Made by a program: the position numbers and the translations under genes | Notes under the pieces: generated by a model | Database searches by the model: none | What the model saw: only the letters and a program-made list of their open reading frames with translations | Told to the model about the DNA's origin: nothing | Shown here: piece after piece, positions 23,923 to 35,565 of the stretch | How positions within the stretch are numbered: the first letter of the stretch is position 1 | How the letters are laid out: the number at the start of each line of letters is the position of its first letter | Source of the DNA: Pseudisothecium myosuroides | Taxonomy: Eukaryota; Streptophyta; Bryopsida; Hypnales; Lembophyllaceae | Assembly: GCA_951799445.1 (NCBI GenBank) | Contig: OX637288.1 | Span: 1,490,501-1,554,500 of the forward strand | Reading direction: 5' to 3' | Length of the DNA: 64,000 bases

Positions 23923-23944
23923 TTGCCACTGTTGCTAGTACCAT
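22409..23944 (-). CDS. LINE ORF2 C-terminal fragment with zf-RVT domain
   Basis: Open frame of 511 codons. The first eight residues (MVLATVAK) come from host flanking sequence and the target-site duplication, so the ATG is fortuitous and the true element ORF is truncated at its 5' end. The catalytic reverse transcriptase core (YADD) and endonuclease are missing. About residues 310-385 form the zf-RVT region: FLWQVLNRDIVTGDWL, then CSFCDCPMESTGHLFWDCSF. This region is typical of plant L1-like elements in the part following the polymerase. No frameshift or stop is seen. On its own it should not retrotranspose. A gene predictor may report it as a host protein; I regard it as a transposon remnant. 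Confidence 0.85.
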   Translation of the reverse strand: MVLATVAKIDAGRPLGDAKWHESPNWMFFSKGLKNNNFSPLLKACFKAFWSIKGSLIQTPPQELSSVLRQPLFGNPLIMEEEDKPLGMGPNVGLHLWARAGISKVSHLWDSDTQDWITIKQIQEKLPRRGAVTELGRKRRLKAISHIPWDPRAFPERKQHAWLNDPGSPFFFHQQMEDAGGERVSRYTLDQKKGILIRDEGIYRLPYLGLKPVRVVLWDAEKKSFSDCNPETDPKRPNAIWVHPGVHIESLPWDPGVWSWKQTAKHKKVPFFEYTARRGYLHGLKKKAERPTAVQELINQSFTKEERNQVFQVLWHNSRPKKQATFLWQVLNRDIVTGDWLSYRIPNADVSCSFCDCPMESTGHLFWDCSFTRELWRRFNAIASRAGVSQIDSLQAALIGVVRTSVVGSISKFIFHQHPWDLMRSFLVWFIWTDRCSKRYGQQAVSSERILNNMWTATLHAGMATWKHIHIVLKDPERIDQLETAFNIEWAPFFCTIDKRVWHFTPPPELM

Positions 23945-24375
23945 TAATTTTGAACTTCCATGACTGTTAACCCTGAAAGGACAAGCCTATAACTTGCTTT
24001 CTCAAACTCCAATGTCCTTCTCTCCGAATGCTCCCATTTTGCACCTATATATGAATTTTTTTTTTCTTTCTAAAAATGTAATCACATGTCTTCTACACTT
24101 CTACATATACTAAAAAAATAAAATATTTTATTGAAAATTTAAGAGTATTGTAAAATTCTGAATAAAAAGTGAAAAAAGTCATATCAAATGCAAAATATGT
24201 TTAAAAAGTCCAAAATATTTAGGTGTAAGCTCTAATGTAGAACTTTGCATTGCAAATGGCAACGTTCTATGTCATCCTGAATTTAGAAAATTAGCACTTC
24301 CTGGTTATTGACCCAATTTTTAAATTGTGGTAAAAATTTGAATTATGTAAATTTTTCAGATTTTCAAATTGGAGT
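23923..24375. repeat. Segmental repeat, copy 3, right part
   Basis: Continuation of copy 3 after the LINE. It starts with the second target-site duplication (23923-23936) and matches 787-1220, including ctcccattttgca and gcacttc.tggttattgaccc. Homology fades after about 24370. Confidence 0.85.
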
Positions 24376-25060
24376 AGAAACTAGACTTTTTAATTGATAA
24401 GTTCAACATTTTGATAAGTTTTATCAATATTTTTTTAATTGTAATTGTACAAATTCAAACTAGACAAGTTAGAGATCACATAGAGTACAAAAAAATAAAT
24501 AAATAACTTAGGGATGGAAAGATTAAAGTGTTTGATCATGAAGGTATTATAACTGTAAAATTGATGTGAAGTATATCCGGGAGTATATCAATCTTCTTTT
24601 TACATAAGAGACGTAAAAAAATTGGTCATTAAAAAAATATGAACTTAAGGGACATTAGAACATAACATGCACAACTCCAATCAATTTACAACTTCTCAAA
24701 ATCTATTCTACAATTTTTTTAAATGAGTTTCTAATGTGATTTTTTCTCCAAGATCTATTGTATTTGAAACATTTTTGGTCATCTCCAAGAGCCATCAATA
24801 CTAGAAAATCAAGATTTGCAATCATGGTCCATGGACACTTTTGCATATACAACATCTTGAATAAGAAAATCATAATCATTCATTTTCAAAATCGTATTTT
24901 TGATGCTAAAATTAGACTTCAAAAAGATTTAAAAATTTATATAACTACATCTAAAAATAATAATTTAGTAAAGTTTTATTTAACTTTGAAATTCTGTCAA
25001 CTCCAGAATTTGATGCCTTGAACATTTAGGGGTTAATAAGCTTCATCTTATTAGTTGGGC

Positions 25061-25262
25061 TCAAATTCAAAAGACCATTTTAATGGATAAAATTTAGATT
25101 ATGAGCAAGGATGTATAAATTGCCAAAATATACTAAAAGAGAATCTTTTGTCATCTATTTCTCAAATTCAAAAGATCATTTTAATGGCTAAAATTTAGAA
25201 TATGAGCTAGGATGTATAAGTTGCCAAAAAATACTAAAAGAGAATCTTTTGTCATCTGTTTG
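25061..25262. repeat. Tandem duplication, two units of 101 bp
   Basis: Both units begin tcaaattcaaaaga and end with gagaatcttttgtcatct plus a few bases; a few substitutions separate them. Confidence 0.85.
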
Positions 25263-25629
25263 GTTAATATCTTCTTCTATAGAAAGTTAAATTGTACCTC
25301 AATGAGCAAACATCCATCACCATATGTCCTAGAGGCCCATCCTTTTTTTGTAATTGGATGAAAAATAGTAGTTTTTCATTCACATCTTTACATCTAAAAT
25401 CACTTCTTGACTCCAAACATGTCAAAGGTTTTGAAAGCATGGCCAATTAAAAGACAGACTACATATAGATTAGGTTTTGGTCTTTTTTATGCTAGGGCCA
25501 CATAAGCAATTGCAACTACTTCAGTAAAATGAAGAAATAAAGAAGAAAAATGTAGTTTTAAAGAATAAAGGTAGCCAAACATATATTCAAGATTACATAT
25601 GGTGTTCAACTTCCTCGAATTATATTTAG

Positions 25630-26355
25630 GGGTGATTGCAAGAAACACTTGTTCTTTTTTTGTCCCCTTGACCTTGGACATGGGATTTTTTGCTTATAAC
25701 TTTTGCATCATTTGTCCATTTTCTATTAAACTTGAAATGAAAGTACATGTGGTAGTTTCAAATGTTGAGTAATTTTCTGGGATTTTTTTAAATTATTTTA
25801 CTATTTTTAAACAGCCCCCAATTGGATGTCTACTTTGGCCATTTTGAGGGATTTTAGTACTATTTTTTACCCAATAATACAAATTTGAAGCTCAAAATTG
25901 GTTTACTAAGACTTCTACTAAAGTTACACAATCCGACCAAGGATTTTATAAAAAAAGTAAATTTTCCACCTTCCACATGTGCTCAAACCTTTCGCGCAAG
26001 TGTAGAGAACACAATTTTATTTTTCCAAAGGTGAAAAGTGGTGAAAAGTGGTGAAAAGGAGTATCTATAAGTTAGGAAAACTGGAATTTTTTTTTTAATT
26101 TTTAATTTTTTTACTATTTTCTAAGAATTAAATTCCAAAGTGTCTATTTTCTTGCATTTTTCAACCCTCTTTGACCGTGCATAACTCTTAGAGATAAATT
26201 TTTTTAGGTCTGAATTTTTGCACGTACCATTTTTTTAATGCTCTAAAATTATCCATATTTTATTTTATTTAAAAAAAAATTATTCCAAAAGCCACAGTAC
26301 TCAAGTACTATGGCCGTTTTGAGCCAAAACCGGCAGGTGTTTCTTGCAACAACCC
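25630..26355. mobile_element. Non-autonomous element with TTGCAAGAAACA inverted ends
   Basis: The left end GGGTGATTGCAAGAAACACT and right end AGGTGTTTCTTGCAACAACC form an imperfect inverted repeat. TTA stands next to both ends (before the left G run and after the right end), which would suit a PIF/Harbinger-like three-base duplication, though other copies do not show it. No coding capacity. Confidence 0.55.
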
Positions 26356-27146
26356 TTAGCCCCTAAATGTAATTGTCCCTCAAAAAAATAGAATGTTTGG
26401 ATAGGTTCCTACTTCTTGCAAATTTAATTTTGAATGCTTTGTTTCAAAAAATTTACACAAAGTTCAAAAATATCCACCCTTATGGAGATCAATTTTTTCC
26501 AATCATGTCCCAAATCAAAATCTTAGCAAAAATAGAGCAAGTAGAGATGGATCACACTATAGAGAAATCTTGCATGGCAAATAAGGCAAAAGGATCAGAG
26601 ATGCAAAGATAATTATAAAGAATGAAACTTACAACAATGTTTATTATTATCATTTTATATTCCTACAAGCTATAACTTAGAGGAAGTATTGGATTCAATC
26701 CAGAAACTATCAATTATAAAGAAATTAGTGTTTTCTATGAACTGAAGATTGTTTAGCCTTTTCATCTTCTAACCATTTTTTTTACTTTTCATTGTAAATT
26801 GTCCCTATTACTACTTGCTACTTTGCTATTGTTTTCTAATATTGCTTTAAAAAAAATGGTCTCTTTACAAGACTTTAAGATATAGATATTAATCAAAATA
26901 TAGTATTGTTGTATCAAAAACACATGGCTTAATGTTTTATGTGGATGGATGATGATACTAGCAACGAGGTCTATTCTAATTAGGTTCAATAAAAAAATTG
27001 AATGATGCAAATGCAATGAAGTGGTGAAATGTGTAAAGCTTACACCATGTAATTCCTAACATCCATCCCTTCTCTAAAGCCAATTAGTTATTGATGGAGG
27101 TTGCAAGGTAGCTTCAAAGTTGTTTTATCTGACAAAAAAAACTATA

Positions 27147-27331
27147 CAGTAGAACCTCTCTAAGTCAATCTTCTCTAAGTCAATAAAGCATTGTCAGGAA
27201 ATATTGATTGCTGGTCCCAACTTAACAATATGAACCACATACAAACATGATGACCCTCCCTAATGTAATAACCTCTCTAATTCAATGTGTCAGACCGGTC
27301 CCAACTGTATCGACTTAGAGAGGTTCTACTG
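27147..27331. mobile_element. pogo/Emigrant-like MITE
   Basis: 185 bp with terminal inverted repeats CAGTAGAACCTCTCTAAGTC and its complement, flanked by TA on each side (27145-27146 and 27332-27333). The end sequence and TA target are those of the Tc1/mariner-pogo group (Lemi1/Emigrant type in plants). No transposase. Confidence 0.85.
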
Positions 27332-29039
27332 TATTAGATGTTGTATTGGACGTTTCATGTCATCTATTGTGTTAGACAATTGATGAGTATATTAGACATG
27401 CTTGTAGAATATTTTCAAATGTTTTAGGTATATTCTTGAGTATTTTCAAGTATTCTTAGTAGATGATTGCAAGAAAGATCAATCCTTTTTTCATTCACAT
27501 CTAGTCATCTAGAGTGACACACTTATCATCTAGTATAACTTTTGAACCATGAACCCAATGAACTATGAATTATTATTGGAGATGTCTATTTTCACTGCAA
27601 TCATCTTCCTTATTCTTTAAAAAAAAATTAAAAAAATTAAAATTTAAAAGTTTTTTTTGCAAATTTATCACAGTATACAATTTAGTATTTTTTAGTATTC
27701 AGTAGTGCCTAAAATTAATGATCTAGGGCTAAACTTTTTGTGGTCTATTTTCATAGTAGGTGTACATATTTCTATCAAGGGCATCTAAAAATATATTATT
27801 TTATGTCCTCCACATTTGTGCAAATAGGGCTTCCTAATGCATGGACTTCTAATTATTGAAGATGGCTTCATTACAAGCTCATTATTTTGGTGAAATTTGA
27901 CCACCATCATATCCTCATAAATGGCCAAATTTTACTGTTTTTTTCATGATTTTTTATCTTTCTTTAATTTATAGCTCATTATATCTATTTTCTATGACAA
28001 ATTGTTTTTTTTTTCAAATAATATTGTTTCAATTTTTGCAAGTAGTCCATAATACTTGCAACAATTATACCTCTAGCCATACATTTTTCATTTCAATGAT
28101 TAAGATTATTCCATTGAATAGTATTTGTAGTCATCATATTAGTATTGGTCATTAAAATTCTTGTTTTTGCTAAAACACTACAAAATGCACCTAATCTTTC
28201 TTGCAACCATTCCATCCCAATATATTTTAAAAATCTATTTATAGTTGGATGGGGGCTACTACGCATCCTAAACATTGTATCCTGGTAGTAGACATGACAA
28301 CCAGAGGTAGCTTATCAAAGACAATTACAGACATTTTGATTAAATGTGATTTGGATATCTATTGTAACCATCGTTTACATGAGGGTGATATTCATATCTA
28401 GCTATTGTGAAGTGATTCCCATTTTGAGTGAGGTGACTTCCATATCTTTTTATGGTATTTTAAAAGACTGATGAAATTTTATGTGAAATTACCTTTCAAG
28501 TTATTATTTTATTATCAGATTTAAAGTGTTATTTATGAAGCAATGTGATATTTTTACATTATAAAAGAATTTCTCCTTTCAAAGATTTTGAAGATGCAGT
28601 GTTGATCATTTTACTTTCAATTCAAGGCAAAGCATTCATGTTCCATTACAGATCTATATTTATTAAGTAGTGATGGTGTGAAGATACCATTTAAGGATCT
28701 ATAGCCACATTTCTAATACGGAATTTTTTAATTAAAGTACAATATTTTGGACTATATAGTGTACTTCTATTTTACAATTTTAGAATTTTAAAGCATATTT
28801 TGTACTTGATGTAAATATTCTTCATTTTCTCTTCAAATGTCTATGATAATTTGAAATTTTCACAAAAAAAACAGAAAATTTTATGACATGTATTTGACAT
28901 GTGATTTTATCTTTGAGAAATAAAACAAAAAATTCATTCATTAATAGTAAAAAAATGGAGGATCCAAAATGGAAGATTTTGAGATATGACCACACGGTTG
29001 TAGACTCTATTATAAAGTGTAATGACCAAAATTTAATCA

Positions 29040-29954
29040 TTAACTCCTAAAGGACCAAGGAGCCCACTTTGAGCTTTTTGAGAATTTGGGTAGGCTTTGT
29101 TGACTTTATAATTCGGAACTTTTGCAAGAATTTCTTAGGATGGATGTTAATCATCATAATTAATGTGTGAAAGCTTTGTTTGGTATCATTCCGATAAATA
29201 TTGCAAAGGTTAGAAGTTTTTTCATTTCAAATGTCAAACCGGCTAGCAAAAAATATATTTAATAAACATATTAATTATTTTGGGGGGGATTGTGTAGATA
29301 GATGCCTACTCAAAAACATTTAAACCATTGAATTCCAAATAGTGAGATATAAGTTATAAAAAGTTTTATTTTGCGGGCAATGAAGGTAGAAAAAACATAT
29401 GAAGTCTTTTAATCTCAATTTTGAAATTTTGAAAATAAAAATAAATAAATAAATAAATATGAATTTTTTATTCTAAAATTCTGTCCCTTGGAATTAAAAA
29501 TTCTAAAATTCTTCCAAAAGTTACTTGCATATTATTTTATCACTCATTCAGTAATACCTTCTACTTTACAATTAAAAAAAAAAGAATATGAAAGTATTTA
29601 TGGTTAAAAAAATTTATATATGTTTTCAACCCATTTTCCAATATATTGACTAAAATGCACAAGTTATAAGACATATGTGTATATTTTTTTCTAAAAATGT
29701 TGAAAGACAAAACTTTACCTTTTAGAAGGGCTAGAAAAGCCTATATTTTGAAGTTTAAACACATTGAATTTGCAATTGGTGGGGATATTTACTCTAAATA
29801 TTTTGGTACAAAGTACTTCAACAAGTTAAACAAAAGATACTACAATTGAATTTGTTAGAATATAAATATTGATCAAGTTTTTGACCTTGTTTTAGAGACG
29901 AGTATTTTGATGTAGTTTTGGGGCCTCTAAACATGAAAGAATTTTAGGGGTTAA
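29040..29954. mobile_element. TTAA-flanked non-autonomous element
   Basis: Begins TTAACTCCTAAAGGACCAAGG and ends attttaggggTTAA, 915 bp. The interior is diverged from the 33591 copy but follows the same plan, including a gcgggca motif and a tcattccgat stretch. No ORF. Confidence 0.55.
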
Positions 29955-32900
29955 ATTTATTTCAACAATTTCAAAGGAAGAGGGTGTACTCCATTGTACA
30001 TGGTAAGAATAACTGAAATTCTATTCAAAATCAACAATTATAGAGATTTAACCAAGTCATGTTACATACTTACATACACCAATTGTCTGTAAACTAGGTT
30101 ACCTTTTCAACAACTAGCAATGGGGACCCAATACACAAGAAGATAAATCATTTTTCAACTTCTTACACGTAAATGATGTAAGAGTGACTTATCAACCAAT
30201 GAAAGACTTAAGAATTTGTTGGCATGATTTTATAAAAAGTTGAAGATAGGATGCAATTGCAAGAAATATATGCATTATTTCTTCGTCACACATTGTAGGG
30301 CAATATGTTTTTTGGCCATAAATGTTTCTTTATACCTCTTAAAAATTCAAGATTCAAAGCAAGAGTATATAAGACTATTATAAACATGGCATAATTTTTT
30401 GAATTTTACAAAAATAATTTAATATTTTCAAACATCTCTTAATTAGATGTCACCTTACAACTTTAAAATATTGAAATTAGAAATTTTTGCACTTGAGGGG
30501 TTTGGCATTGCGCTAATCATACATTTCAAAAAACCTTCATTGTTTGATTGCTATGGAAGATTACTTGGTTTAGTTTTATGCAATCATGTCTTGCTATGCA
30601 ACAATATTAAAAGGTAAATAAAAATTCCACAAACTATTTTTCAAACTATTGCAAAAAAATTGAAAATTTTAACCCCCCTTAAAGACTGGCATGGACCTCT
30701 TACATGTACAAAAGGGTGGTAAGCTTGGCCGGGTCTTATTCCTCCACCTTTGGTCTTGAGAGGCTCAATCTTCTCCAAGGGGATGATCTTTCTTTAAGGA
30801 AAAAAAGAATCTTCTTCCAAGAGGAGGGGAGGGACGATTTTCTTTCACAATGTTGTTTAAATAGTAATTGAATGTATATCACAACAAATTGAGTAATACA
30901 ACTTGTGAGCAAATGAATATGCAAAAGTCAACAAAATTTGAAGTTTTGGATGAATTTCAACTATTTCAACTTCATCCATCTAATTCTTGGTGAATAACAA
31001 CTTACTTTTGGATTTCAAGTGGATTTGAGATTATTGTTTTTGTCTCTACTAGACTTCTAAGTTTATTCTTTTCTTGAAAGTTTTATATGACTCTTCATCA
31101 ATTGGTCAGTTAATTTTGAGTCTAACATCATCCACACTTATCTCCTACAATTTGCACTTGTTTAAGTAAGTCTTTATAATTTTGGAAAGGTTGCATAGGC
31201 TACTAGTATAGGATTTCAATATAATAATTTTAAGTTTTACAGTTTCATGCAAGGTTGATTTTCTATTTCACTAATCTTTTGTACTTGGTATGGTTTGTAA
31301 TTGAAGTATTTAGTTCCTAGTTTTCAAATTTAAGTGCCTAGACTATGTTGCTTAAGTTCCAAAAAGACCTTACTCTCCTTAAATGAACTCCTATAAATCT
31401 TCTAATAGTTCTTGCTGGATTTGGATGTCTTATAATTAATTCTAAATAAGGATTGAATTTCTTCCTAATTTCATTCCAAGTTGTATGTTTTCATCCAAAA
31501 CTTGCTTGATTAATGTTCAAACTTCATCCAATTCTATTTCCTTCAAATTTTACTTATGTTTTCAAATTTGTCTCTAAATTTTCTATGTAAATGTCTACCT
31601 GAAATTTGAATTTGAGTTCAATCTAGTGTGAATTCCACGCCTAAGCCTCTAAGCTCTAAGTAACTACTTGTTTGTTTTAAACATAAATTGTCTGAACTTT
31701 AGAAAGTCTTCCCCTATTAATCTAATATCCTAATTTTTTTTAGTAGATTTAAGAAAATTTGTTGATTATTTTTCTCCAACTTTATGAAAAGAATTCTTCT
31801 GATAAATTAAAATGATGAATTAGGGGTTTTCATGGGGTTATTACATTTGCATCAAGCATTAGTTTTCAAGGTTTTGCCACTACCACCATGAGTACTTCAC
31901 CTTCTTCAAACTCCATAGGGACTTGTTGTTTTAATTTCTTTTCTTACAATATAAGTTTTATATAAATATTTTACAATTGGAATTTTATTAAAAAAATCAA
32001 TTTTATATTTGATTTCTATTCTATCTTCTATATTTTGGGATATTTTTTTCTATCCTATTTTTATTTTATAGAAGAAAATTTTCTAGGATTTTCTAGGATA
32101 TTTTGGGATATTTTCAAGGATTTTATCATAGTTGGTTGTAACAATTGAGTTTCAAAAGACTAACTTAGGTAATCTTGTAAATCTTGAAAGTTTACATAAC
32201 TATAAGATTCCATGTATATAAGTGCAAGTTCATTTTCTTACTTTGCACTTTCAAATGAAGATTTACATCAACAATTACCTTGTTTTTGATAAGTTGTACA
32301 ACATCTTTGAATTGGTAGGGAATCTTGGCACTTTGATAGCGCTATTGGGCTTCATAAATGTTCTTCAATCAAAGATGCCTTCTTTTGGCCTTTAGTTATG
32401 GATTTTATTGCTTCTTCTTTACTACAAATAGAATTCATTCATTCCTTTGCATGGGTGGTAAATCTGCAAGACTTCCTAATCTAAAACCTATTGAAAGTAT
32501 GCTAGTTTTGGAAATGATCCACTATTACTTGGGATTGCATTTTTATCATCTTTTAGTCAACCGGTCATATAAGCAGATTTGTTTGTTTGTATAAATATTG
32601 TTGTTCCAGGTGTGTATCTTGCTATTTTGGTCGGGACCTTATATTCCTTCAATTTTGGCTATCTTTGAGCACTAATTTCTATCCTAAAATTTCTAGTAAG
32701 GTCTGTTTAAGCCCCGAGGGCCATTTTGGTATTTTGGTAAGGTTAACTCACCTTCAAATTAACATGCTTACTAAATTTTATTTTTAGCTTGACAAATAGC
32801 GATTGAAGAAGATTTGAGTAAGATTGCACCCTCAATTGCATCTAAAATTCTGACTTCTTTCTAACAATGATTCCTTTAGACTCTTACCTAAAATGTATTC

Positions 32901-33401
32901 CTTTTATTTATAAGAGCTTAGGAGCACTTTTTGATACTCCTATTGTCACCAATTTGAAGATTCATAATTTTTGCAAACGACATTCTAAAAATGCATATAA
33001 AGAGAATAATCTTTTAATTTCCAACAAGATCAAATAAAAAATTAGAAAATTTATTAGTAGGAACAATGTTCAATTGCTTATTTGTATACATTTAGGTGTA
33101 GTTAAAGTAGAGGCACCTATAATTGACACATAAACAATTCTACATACTTTGTAGTGGAATCAACAAATAAATTTATTTTAATTCATTAGCAATTGAAAAT
33201 CATAAATTTTCCAAAAAAAACAATTGATAATTTTCTTAATATGTATGAATATGCTATGAACTTGTAAAGTTCAAATACAATGTGTATCCTAGATAATTTT
33301 TTCATCATGTATGCAAAATATATATGTTGGACTTTTTATATCTATATATTTTCAAGATTGGTTTAGGGTGCTTCTACCTTAACTTAATACCAATGTGCCT
33401 T
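29955..33401. other. AT-rich intergenic sequence, nothing recognised
   Basis: Long T-rich and A-rich stretches with short chance ORFs only. I found no coding exon, RNA gene or clear inverted repeat. Confidence 0.5.
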
Positions 33402-33590
33402 GTGCCGTTGTCACAATCAAAATAAAAGTAAAAGTAATTTTCAAAATTTTAAACCCATAAAAACTTCAAAACTCAATAACTTTCACACCAACGGTCCAAA
33501 TGCCACAAAACAAAGCCCGTGCACCCCTCCTTGCCGAGGGCTTTCCGATAGTACCAGGAATGTGACTAGGGATGCATGATCTGGGAGATC

Positions 33591-34526
33591 TTAACCCCTA
33601 AAGGACCGTTGTCCGTTTGGGGGACAAATGCGTTTTCGGGCAAGTATCTACGGGCTGAAATTTTGTGGTGATTTTTTGAAACTTTTTTTGGAGATAGAAA
33701 AACTAATAAGCTTTGAGAGAATATAATTTTTTTCACAATTGGTGCCCGAGAACAAAAGTTATGACCAAATAAGTTCAAAACAGGGGACGGCGGGCAGCCC
33801 GGACAGCAAGAAAAAAATGGACAAAAATTCGATTTTTTTTTTTAATATTTTTTTTCTCATAGATTACATTTTTGTCTATCTGGAAAGCTTTGATTCATTT
33901 CATTTGGATATGTTATGAAAAAGTTATGGACATTCTTGTTTTTCGGGCAGTTAGAGCATCTTCTTGAAAAAAAATAACTTGTAGGATTCATTTCTGAATG
34001 CAATTTTTCAAATTTTTCAAAAAAAGTTTTCATGGTTTAGTTTACTTGATAGAACAATCTCACCATTGGGATTAGTTCATTTTAATTCCATCTAAAATAT
34101 ATGAATATTTTAGATTTTCCTTCTATCTCGTACCTACTTCTACTTAACAATTTTTTTAAGAATGATAATTAAGTTTTTTTGAATTTTTTTTTCCCCTAGA
34201 CTCTCAACTCAATTCTCCACTATAAAGATTTAAAGCTCAAAACTCTGTAGTGCAAAAATTTTAAGTTAAAAATGTTCAAAGTCAAAAAATCTAGTCCCGC
34301 AATGTATTGAAAAACTTGTTTTTTTCACTTTAAATGCAGATATCTTGCAATCTGTGCGGTCAAAAATTCTGAAATTTTTTCCACACACTCTCATACTAGT
34401 TAGGTTTAAGATCCTACGGTTAGATGAGAAAGAGAAACAATTTTCAATTTTTTTACTCTTTGCTATAGATATGGCAGTTTTGAGTGTTTTTTGCCAGAAA
34501 AAAGGCTTTGGTCCTTTAGGGGTTAA
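33591..34526. mobile_element. TTAA-flanked non-autonomous element (reference copy)
   Basis: 936 bp, starting TTAACCCCTAAAGGACCG and ending tttggtcctttaggggTTAA. The interior contains the conserved phrases acggcgggcagcccgg, aaagctttgattcatttca and actctttgctatagatatgg. TTAA at both borders plus C-rich ends resemble piggyBac-type termini, but a TTA, TAA or TA target with a longer repeat cannot be excluded. No transposase. Confidence 0.75.
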
Positions 34527-34534
34527 TGTAGCAA

Positions 34535-34557
34535 ACAAAACAAAACAAAACAAAACA
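34535..34557. repeat. (CAAAA)n microsatellite
   Basis: About four to five CAAAA units next to the right end of the TTAA element. Confidence 0.8.
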
Positions 34558-34795
34558 AGGTAATCCATACGTTGAGTTTATTTGTTTTGTTTGTTACATT
34601 GAGATCTCCCAAACCGTGCATCCCCTAGTGGCGTGCTTAATATCGTTGGAAAGCCCTCAATGAGAAGGGATGCGCAGGCTTTGTTTTGTGGCGTTTGGAT
34701 CTACAATGTGAAAGTAACAGATTTTCAAAGTTTTTATGAATCAAAAAATTAAAAAAATACTTATGCTTTTATTTTGATTGTGGCAATGGTACTAT

Positions 34796-35565
34796 ACAAA
34801 AATAATAGTGAAATTAGGTTGTCTTCACAATTAGGTTGTTGGACTTCAATAAAGCTACTTTACAAGCCATCAAAGTCAACAAATAAGGTAGTCTATTCTT
34901 AATGCGACCATTTAGGAACTGATTGCCTTTTGGGGGAGGCTAAACTTCTTAAAACAATCTTCAGTAAATTTTCATAGGAAGAAAAATGGAATAGGCATCT
35001 AACTCAAGTCATTTAATATTTTTTGGATTTTCACGGAATTAGTTATGAATTGTTGAAATTAAAACATAGTACACTAAAAGCAACCACCTCATGAAATGTA
35101 CACTGGTTGTACAATGAAGAAAGCAAAATGCACCTTTGTGTTTTGATTGCTTTTAGAGCATGGTCGCTTTTAGAGCAAACTACCTTACTTCTACAAATAT
35201 TTTTGTTTGTACACGTGGAGGTTCATGACTCCCAATTACAACAATATTTAATTCAATAGTAGTGCATTCTTGTAGAGAAACAATAAATATTTATATAGTG
35301 TAGAATGTCGAGAAATTAGTGAGGGACAACCTGAAAATCGGGTCTGCTGCGGATGGATGGATTGTTTGTGTGAACACAAAAGTTTTGAAACCAAAGAAAC
35401 GGGATCCAGGCATCCCGCTATCCTATTCTGGAAGATCGATGCTGTCTCCATTGCTCAAGTTTCCCGAGGAAATTTTGAAAGCGCGCATCACTTGCATTTC
35501 GCCGCATTGCATTGAAATTGCTCTTCGTTGCAGCCAATTCGATTCTCCAGTTCAGTTGTGGCCAG
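34796..35565 (+). promoter_or_regulatory. 5' flank and probable 5' UTR of the MAPEG gene
   Basis: From about 35300 the composition becomes less AT-rich than the surrounding repeats, as expected near a gene start. I cannot place the transcription start or a convincing TATA box. The region further left shows only AT-rich sequence. Confidence 0.35.

Larger units (their letters stand above)
25030..28700. repeat. Long duplicated AT-rich block, right copy
   Basis: Collinear partner of about 9140-12440, with extra insertions (tandem repeat at 25061, element at 25630-26355, pogo-type MITE at 27147-27331). No gene seen in it. Confidence 0.75.
33402..34795. mobile_element. Nested foldback composite element
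   Basis: Outer arms of roughly 190-200 bases are inverted copies. The left one runs from gtgccgttgtcacaatc through gagggctttccgat to gggagatc at 33590. The right one runs from gagatctccc (about 34600) through ggaaagccctc to gattgtggcaatggtac (about 34795). Between them sits a TTAA-family element (33591-34526) and a (CAAAA)n tract. A copy of the right outer arm recurs at 63520-63725, again beside a TTAA-family element. Confidence 0.75.
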
